Position numbers and translations under genes: made by a program. The notes beneath the pieces were generated by a model. The model saw nothing but the letters and a program-made list of their open reading frames with translations, did not search any database and was not told the origin of the DNA. A stretch of 64,000 bases of DNA from Brachypodium distachyon (Eukaryota > Streptophyta > Magnoliopsida > Poales > Poaceae), in NCBI RefSeq assembly GCF_000005505.3, contig NC_016131.3, positions 3,100,001 to 3,164,000 of the forward strand, given 5' to 3'. Positions 56,728 to 64,000 of the stretch are shown here, in pieces. The stretch's first letter is position 1. Each line of letters begins with the position of its first letter.

Positions 56728-59700
56728 GATGCTAAGATTGGCTTATTCTAAAAGCTAGTCACTCCTTGTAGGATTATAAGACTTTGTTCTGAAAATCTTC
56801 TTACAAAGACAAGAATAAATAAATAAATGATACAACCTAACACATGTATAGTAAGAAATTTTAAGCTAAGCCAACGTGATTACTTGTACTGTCTGATCAT
56901 CTTGTGACTTGACAATAGTTCACTGAGATGATACCAAAAATCATGATCAACCAGCACCGGGAGAAAAATAGCTTTGACATCCGTACGGCTTACAGGGTTT
57001 GGTGGCGCGCAGTCAAATTAATCCTTCCCTACCAACACCCGGCGAAACGAACTCGGGGTTATAAAACCCGAACATGCTCTTTGTTTCTCGGACGGGTGCC
57101 GTCGTCGTCCTCCGTTCACGCCTTGGACGTGCGTTACGTGCATACAGGCCCGGGCCAACCCAAACGGCTTTATCCCGTTCTCCCCGGGAGCCCGAAGCGT
57201 GCGTGTGCTTGCATGGCCCCGTTGGTAATTTCGCTCCAGTCCAGTCCACCGGCTGGCTGTGGGCCAGCAGTCAGCAGTCAGCAGGCCCCACCCACAGTGG
57301 GGAATCGGCCGCGCCACCTACCTCGGGTCCCCGTTTGCGTTTCCCCACGGGTCGCTGGAGAGTGGGGGCCGGAACACGTCGGACCCACATGGCGTTGGTG
57401 GCTTCCGGCGCGTGCGGCCGCGGCCCATGTCCGGCACAGTGCGTTCGCATCGGATCCGGACGCAACGCACCGTCAAAACTGAGACGACCGGGTCTCGGAC
57501 TCTCGTTGGTGAGGGGAAGAGAAGAGTGATTAAGTAGCGCTGGTGCTTTCACTTTTACTTGCTTGCACGGGAGCTGCAAGAAAAGAAGAAGACCTACGGA
57601 CAAAGTACAGGCCATGGCTAATTTTATGCATGTTTGCAGTAGTACGAGCACCGTCGTACTAATAATAATTCTTTAACGACTAATCATGGCATCTAGGCAT
57701 GCATGCAGGCAAGCACACGGCGGCCGCTGCAAAACTGCGTGGCATGTTTTCGAACCAATAGGATCGTACGAGTTGCCTACCGACTACCAAGAAACTAGTA
57801 CTAACAAACCCATACACCTGCAATTTTAATCTTGTGGCCGACGCCTGCAAGAATCGGCGCCAAATGGTCAAAGTTCGTGCAGAGAACAAAATGTTGCCCC
57901 TACACTGGCAGCACAAAAGCCTCTACGAATATTTAACTGCGCTTTGTTCCAGACACTTGTTTGGGATGTTTCGCACTTTGGTACTAGCACCAGTATCACT
58001 CCCAGACAGTGCAAATCAGAGGCCAGTCAGCAGCAGCAACGACAATAATAAGTATTCCTCCTGGTAAAACCTGGTACCACTGCTATACTAATTAAAACGT
58101 AAACAACCCCTGGTAAACCCCTGCGACCGATAATTATAGTGCCTATGCATGCACAGCTGCCGGGTTTGGTTTGGTTCGCGCGATGCTGAAGCAGCAGCTA
58201 GCAGCGTCAACACATCGTCAAAGCAGCCCTGACCATGCAGTACCGCAGTGCGAGTAGTAAAATGCTACGATTGCCCGGATCTTACAGTCTCGGTAAGAGG
58301 GTGAAAATAACGTGCTAAATAGAAGGCTACAAAATTAATCCAGGAACAGTACGTGTGGTCCTTGCCTGACCGATGGGCCCACATGGCAGGAAGAGTATTG
58401 GGTCAGGTCAAGGCCGGATGTATCAGGCTCACAAGACCGGTTGTACCCTCAGTGATGGAATGGTGCAGGCGTGCATCACCAGAAGCGGTGAAAAAGTTTT
58501 CACTCTATCGCTGGGCTGCATTTAAGGTTCTTCATTTTCTTTTTCACTCTTCTGAGGTAATGTCTTGATATTTGATAAGCTGAACACTCTATCTAGCTAG
58601 TATGACCACTTAATTAATAAGCCGGATGCATTATTTCGGTACACTAGCACTAGCATGTGCTTGATGTACAAGCTGAAGCTTAAGTAAAACGGAAGCATAT
58701 GGCAAGCAGAAGGAATCCATCCTGACGAGGCAGAAAGCCATCCGTTTTGCTTTAGCTCCTGGCGCTTTTCATGCACAAACACTTGAAAGACACCTTTCTT
58801 TCCTATACTTACTTTCATGCCTCTATTATTTAGTTAGCACTTCTCAACAAGAAAAAAGTGGTCACCAAAAGCTAGCGGTACTCTACGCAAATGGTCACTT
58901 CCCAGCCGTATAAGAGCCGAATCATTGCACTACCTCACTCACTTTAGTATGCAGCTTGTGTGGCGCAAAATTGGAACAAAGTTCAACACAAGCTCTAAGA
59001 TGGGGTGATTTGTATATCCATGCATGGACATAAAATTTGTCAGGTCATGGCATGGAGACAGGAAGCTAGTATGTATTACACGTCAGCTTAATTAGCCTGT
59101 GACGTGCTGACATGCCTGGGAATGGCGATCAGGCGATGGGCATTGGGACCCAAGGTAGAGAACAGAAGAGGGGTCATTGGCACAATTCAAAGCCGTTCTT
59201 GGTCACATGGTGTGCTCCTTTAGCGAGCAAAGCTGGCAGGCTTTGTCCAGTTGCGCTAGCTGAAGCCGCTAAACAGTAAACATACAGTGCAACCCTTTCT
59301 CAGTCTTGCTATCACCATTAAATTTATGGTCAGGATCTCAAACTCCCTGCAGCACACCCAATTAATTAGGGCAGAGTGCATGGATGGATGGATGCATATA
59401 TGCTTGGCCGTAAGGACTCTATAATTAAACTAGTGGTACAGGAATATAATCTGGCAAAGAAAGATGGCCATATGCACTTTGGGCTCTTGATGGTGTGCTA
59501 ACCAGCTAAAGTTTGCCTGTACTGACAGAGATGTGTCGTCCCATGCAGATCACTGTCGACTCGCAAGCCTTGTAGAGTCGGCCTCGTTGAATTAACTCTG
59601 ATCATTCTCAATTCATCATTCTCGCCACCGGCCAACCTTGAAAAATCAGACCACCTGTATCAACAACATGCATTGGTGCACGGTCTACTGTAAACCCTAC

Positions 59701-60837
59701 AGCTACGGTTTAGATAAGTATGCATCTTCCCCTGAGCGTGAGAGCGTCCACATCCAGGGGATTGCATGGCCTAGCCAAGGAGCCACTAGAGAAACCACCA
59801 TACAAGCGGCCCGTGAGCTATATATACAGGCTCATTTATCTGACAGATTTCTTGTGTGTGCGTTTGAGATGCCAAATGAGATCGATGTCTCACCAAAATG
59901 AGACTAGACCTTGCCTTAGCATGTACAGTACAAGACACATGAATAATTTGGTGGTACGTGTTGGGCAAATGGACATGGGTACGTGATGGGTCCGGTCAAT
60001 CACAAAGTGTCGCATGCATATGTATGTTCACCAGAAAATTTTACCTGGATTTTGTCCTCCCCTGTGCCTCCTATGAGTACAACGTTTACTGAAGAATATA
60101 TACCAGGCTATTAGCTATATGCTCTACTTTCTACTCGAACACGGTGAGATTCTAGACCTTAGCTAGGCCCTCTTCTCATCTCAGTATTCTCCAGGCTTAG
60201 AATACAGGGCTCAAAGAGATGTACTACTTAACCACATTTAGGATGAATCATAAATTGTAAAAGATCAAAGGACAGAAAGACAGAGGCTACATTTGACAGA
60301 TACTCCTATATCGCTTGCCCGTGAAGCGATTACGAATTGCCTAGGAGGCTACGAGCCCAGCCCTTTTACAAGTGCTCCTCCTCCTCTTACGTTCCAGATG
60401 AGAGATTAATGGCTATTGCCGCAAGATATATAGGAAGTGCCCAAGGCCTAGCACACACGCGCAATAATGGAGGACCCATGGCTAAAAAGCTGGATCAGTG
60501 TTAGTACCATGGTACTAGATAGCTGCTTTTTTATGGTAACCGGAGGCCCATGGGACCCTTATGTGCTCACGGTCCATGAGGCCAGTCCTCGCATGTGCCG
60601 AGGTCACAATTCCACATACTCAATGAGGGACTCTTCATCTAATCCATTTGATCAATGATAGTAATATCGAAAGCTACAGTTTAACTGTAGCGAATTGTTT
60701 GTTTGGCCAGATTGACCTGTCGTCGATTTAAAATCTAGATGTGGTTATGGATATAATGCATAGATGGAAAGGCAATCTTCAGCTACCTTCCTGTTGGATA
60801 CTCTTTTTAAGATAATGGTAGATGTACACGCATTGAC

Positions 60838-61083
60838 GTGAAAACGTACCAACAGATACAGAAGAATTTTATAGACCTACGGTCATACACCCTGTATAGA
60901 GATGTGGAAAATATGTGCTGGAGTACATTCAGTCTGGCGTACCTTAATGAATCTGAAAGAAGTCTGGAGTATATTCAGTCTCTCGACTTTTCAAGGCTGG
61001 AAGCCAAGAGAAAGCTGGGACTTCCAATGACAATAGAGCTGACAAGAGGAAAGGAGACAGTAAAATTTAGGTGTCCATGGTAA
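60838..61083 (+). other. Unassigned coding-like open frame, no ATG
   Basis: 81 codons of balanced composition (VKTYQQIQKNFIDLRSYTLY ... LPMTIELTRGKETVKFRCPW) begin at GTG after an upstream stop, with no in-frame ATG at the start. The minus strand of the same segment also has splice-like open pieces. It is not recognised. It could be an exon, an organelle-derived fragment or chance. Confidence 0.2.
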
Positions 61084-61306
61084 CCAGAGCAGAAGCACAG
61101 AAAACACATGCAATGGCTCAGCATAAAATCCCCATACCCCCTATCCCGTACTTATCCTCTGACCAGGGATATTAAAAAATTTATTAACAACGAAACAGAT
61201 CATTAACGCATATACATAATTGGACGACCACATATGATGCCAAAAGACAGAAAGCATAATCATTACATAATTAGTGCTTCTGACCAAAACCCACTGCTCT
61301 GATTAC

Positions 61307-63900
61307 CTGAAAGAAGCATGACAAAAGTGCTATGCTCTCAGATATTCTCCTCGCCTTCACATCCTGAAGAAAAAAAGGTTCCAGAGTTGTACAAGCATAT
61401 CGCCGGTTTCTTACCAACACAGATAGAGACGGGATTACAAAAAGCATCCCACGGAGATTGATTTTGCTCAGGACTCAGGAGTCGACATGGCAGAGTGCAA
61501 AGCTGTAATCCATCCTATACACCGTGGTAGACTTTACAATTTCCTTGTACTATGCAGGGGCATCCTATACACCGTTGTACTTACAAAGAAGAATGAAGTG
61601 CCGTCCCTTATGAACTAGCATAGTATGACCTTATTATTTCCACAAATGAAGGCAAACATCTTCAATTCACTTTCAAGTACACAGGTGACATTTCATCAAC
61701 ACCACTCCGTGACGAGTTCCATTTATATCATATATGTAACATTATATACTTACAATATGAATCAAATTTTCATCTCCCAGATATCCGTTTTCCAGAGCTC
61801 CCAACCCACTAACTTATTTACAATGAAGATCTCGGCAATGTTAGGTCCTGAAGACTAAGAGATAGAAGGGCAAATGGTTTTGACATTTTGTGTGAGGTAT
61901 CACAACCTCACAGGCAAGTGTTCAATCTCTGAAATTGAAGACCCAAGCTCTCTCTCTTTCAGAGCCTTATTCCTAAGCAACCTGAAACAGACACAAGTTA
62001 GAGATGGATGGAGTAACCTAGAAGTAAGATTCTCCAATCATAAGTTCTTATCCTAAGAAATGCAATGCACTTTTTACTATCAAGCATACATGCCCCATCG
62101 CCATGGTAAAGAAGGAAAAGAATCAGAAAGTCAGCAGAAGAGGATCTATTCTACTGACAGAAATTTTAACTCTGCTAATAACTTTTCATATTTTTCTGTC
62201 ACAAAGTGTTGTTTTCGTAGATTAATTTCACTAAAAAGGATGGTAGCCTATTCAGTCAGTGTACACATTAACTTTAAAGATGACCATAGCAAAAGAAATT
62301 ATAAAGATGAACAAGTACTCCCATAAAATATCCTCTTGACACGTAAGTAACTTATACAGTCAACAAATCTAGGGTCAACACATAGAAGTCTTTATGTGTC
62401 ACCACTATCTATTTTTTAGAAGTTAGAAAACCACTCACGTTATTACAGTTAGATGATATCATCTGGTTAATATGGTAAACCCATCGGAAACATGCTTCTT
62501 CTCTAAGACTAAGGCCTTGTTTTTGGGAATTAGAGCACAAAAGGTCGTTGAGGGAAATGAATCTAAAGTTTCAGCACACTGACCACGCAAGACACAACAT
62601 ATCATCATCAATGAAGGTTGAAGCGACAATCAGTTATCAATATGTGCACAATAGTTTGAGAACTATTGTCCTTCTCATCATCATGTTCCTCAGTGTTGTC
62701 AAAAGTTCATTCCTCCATCTATCATGGTCAGTAATTTGCTCTGTCAGAACATAGACATCAAAAACCCAACCAGCATGCTAAATATCATTATAAAACTGGT
62801 CTTCAACGCCCCTGGTGTTAATTTTCTGTTTATATCAGGAATTCACGACATCAAAAGGATCTAAACATAAGAGCATGATATGGACTGCCATCCAAGGATG
62901 CAACAATAGCTCTAATGAGAACATAGCAAGTATAGTATGAACAGTGCATAGTATGTGTTGTATGCCTGAGTTCTCTCTATATTTAACAATTTTATCGGCA
63001 AGCTTAAGATTTTGGAAAAGTCAACATGCCACGTTACAATTAAGAGTAACTTCAGAGTCACCTTGTCCCCTCAAACTACAAGGTTTGCCAGAAACCTACT
63101 CTCAAATACAACCCCAAACGGGCAACTAAACCACTAGGTCCTTTAATGATGTCCATGGAATCTTTTTTATCATACAAATTAACTAGAAGAGGTGTGCAAC
63201 TCAGTTACACCCACACTTAACTCTAAATATAGTGAAGATCTATATAGAGAGAACATCGAATGTGCACAATAATGACAACATTAGCACAAGCCTTAAGATC
63301 ATCTTCCCATATCTTTTTAAAGTGGCCACCAGGAAAATAGAACTGTTGAGAAGGAGCTCCACCAGAACAATTGGATTCGTGCACACCAGTGTCACTCTGG
63401 GAAATGGTGCAATGACTTTGTTTTGGCACGATAGCCAGCACTGTAGCACAGGCCTTAAGACAGTCTTCCCAAATCTTTTCAAAGCGGACACCAGGAAAAA
63501 TAGAACTGTTCAGAAGGAGCTCACACGTTGGTATCTCCACAGGATAAATTGAATTAGCCACCCTCACAGAGATCATCAACGGTAATTCAGCCGCAGCCTC
63601 AATCTCCTGATGACATCTTCTCAAGGTGGACAGAAAATGGGAGTACAAGGCGTGTTTGCTTGCCTACCAGGCACAGTTTACCGGCTCCAAGATTTGGAGG
63701 GTTCATGCAGAGACAAAATGTCGGTTCTTTCCTTGGTCCATGCTCCACAAACCTTACGGCAGATAACCTTGCAGCAAGAGGACGGGGTATGGCCTCCATG
63801 TGCTTTGCAATTAGGTGCCAGAGAGTGCTGAGTGTTGACTACCAATGCAGAAATTGCCATTATACAAAGATTTGGGAGATGGTTCGGCTCTGGAATGGCA
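61307..63900 (-). other. Coding-like segments of an unrecognised multi-exon gene, possibly eroded
   Basis: On the minus strand several open, exon-like pieces occur. About 63830-63680 gives LWHLIAKHMEAIPRPLAARL and EPTFCLCMNPPNLGAG after a CTCAG acceptor. 63660-63223 gives LYSHFLSTLRRCHQEIEAAA and FEKIWEDCLKACATVLAIV. 62782-62637 gives HAGWVFDVYVLTEQITDHDR and WRNELLTTLRNMM after TTTAG. 61981-61900 gives LLRNKALKERELGSSISEIE to a stop, with a correct acceptor. 61363-61307 (DVKARRISESIALLSCFFQ) has good acceptor and donor. The pieces do not join into one clean frame: the 63.2-63.5 kb part has an internal duplication with a 1-bp length difference. The family is not recognised. The gene probably continues beyond the right edge. 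Confidence 0.35.
63275..63522. repeat. About 162-bp-offset tandem duplication
   Basis: CACAAGCCTTAAGATCATCT through AACTGTTGAGAAGGAGCTCC (63285-63360) recurs at about 63446-63522 with differences, including one extra A in an A-run, which shifts the frame between the copies. Both encode a KIWEDxLKACAxV motif on the minus strand. Confidence 0.8.
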
Positions 63901-64000
63901 ATTTTCCATCCAGAATTCACGCTGCTTCATCGGTTGATGAATGGTGAAACGCTGATAGGTGACAATTAGTAGTGACAGGAAGCCTTGCTGAACGGCAGAG

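Larger units (their letters stand above)
55599..60837. other. Large intergenic region
   Basis: Includes the neprosin promoter and two Stowaway-like elements. A GC-rich island at about 57000-57540 has open frames in several registers on both strands with no family signal. From 57.6 to 60.8 kb the DNA is mixed and shows no consistent coding. A short palindrome GCTACAGTTTAACTGTAGC lies near 60670-60690. Confidence 0.5.

Noticed and set aside
57000..57540. GC-rich island with frames up to 184 codons
   Set aside because: Frames occur in several registers and strands with no splice logic or motif. Better seen as promoter-like or transposon-derived DNA.

Overview
This is nuclear DNA from a grass, most likely a small-genome pooid such as Brachypodium. 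The reasons are monocot-style GC-rich first exons, plant GT-AG introns, Stowaway-type elements with CTCC(A/G)TCC-like ends, tRNA-derived SINEs, a plant telomere-type TTTAGGG motif, and a density near one gene per 5 kb. No bacterial, phage or CRISPR features are present. Exon models were built by hand from reading frames, splice signals and remembered protein families. No database search was run.

Layout. 1-1800: two degenerate 0.8-kb repeats. 1981-3183 (-): RbcX Rubisco assembly chaperone, 5 exons. 6977-8212 (+): intact GH28 exopolygalacturonase. 11086-12427 (+): its tandem copy, broken by an insertion and a duplication. 13953-15915 (+): F-box/LRR gene with two frameshifts. 16982-18496 (-): cytosolic ribosomal protein S2 (uS5). 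18741-20104: a duplicated 0.42-kb block. 20506-22165 (-): DUF642 cell-wall protein. 29142-30332 (+): F-box gene with a long 5'-leader intron holding transposon debris. 31-33.5 kb: AT-rich, Helitron-like repeats. 34055-36536: three small related genes of an unrecognised family in mixed orientation. 39191-41125 (+): four-helix membrane protein gene with one in-frame stop. 42332-44231 (-): phytocyanin with a GC-AG intron. 46418-47032 (-): PsaD of photosystem I. 49900-50852 (+): DUF1639 gene. 52812-55598 (-): neprosin-domain protein, 7 exons. 55.6-61.3 kb: mostly intergenic. 61.3-64.0 kb (-): scattered coding-like segments of an unrecognised gene running towards the right edge.

The genes are independent plant loci, not a pathway. 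RbcX and PsaD both serve the chloroplast. The polygalacturonase, DUF642, phytocyanin and neprosin-type proteins are all predicted to enter the secretory route or cell wall. The most unusual items are the small-protein cluster at 34-36.5 kb, the polygalacturonase pseudogene whose duplication junction carries telomere-like repeats, the single nonsense codon in the membrane protein gene, the GC-AG phytocyanin intron, and the unidentified right-edge gene. I found no clearly novel multi-gene system.
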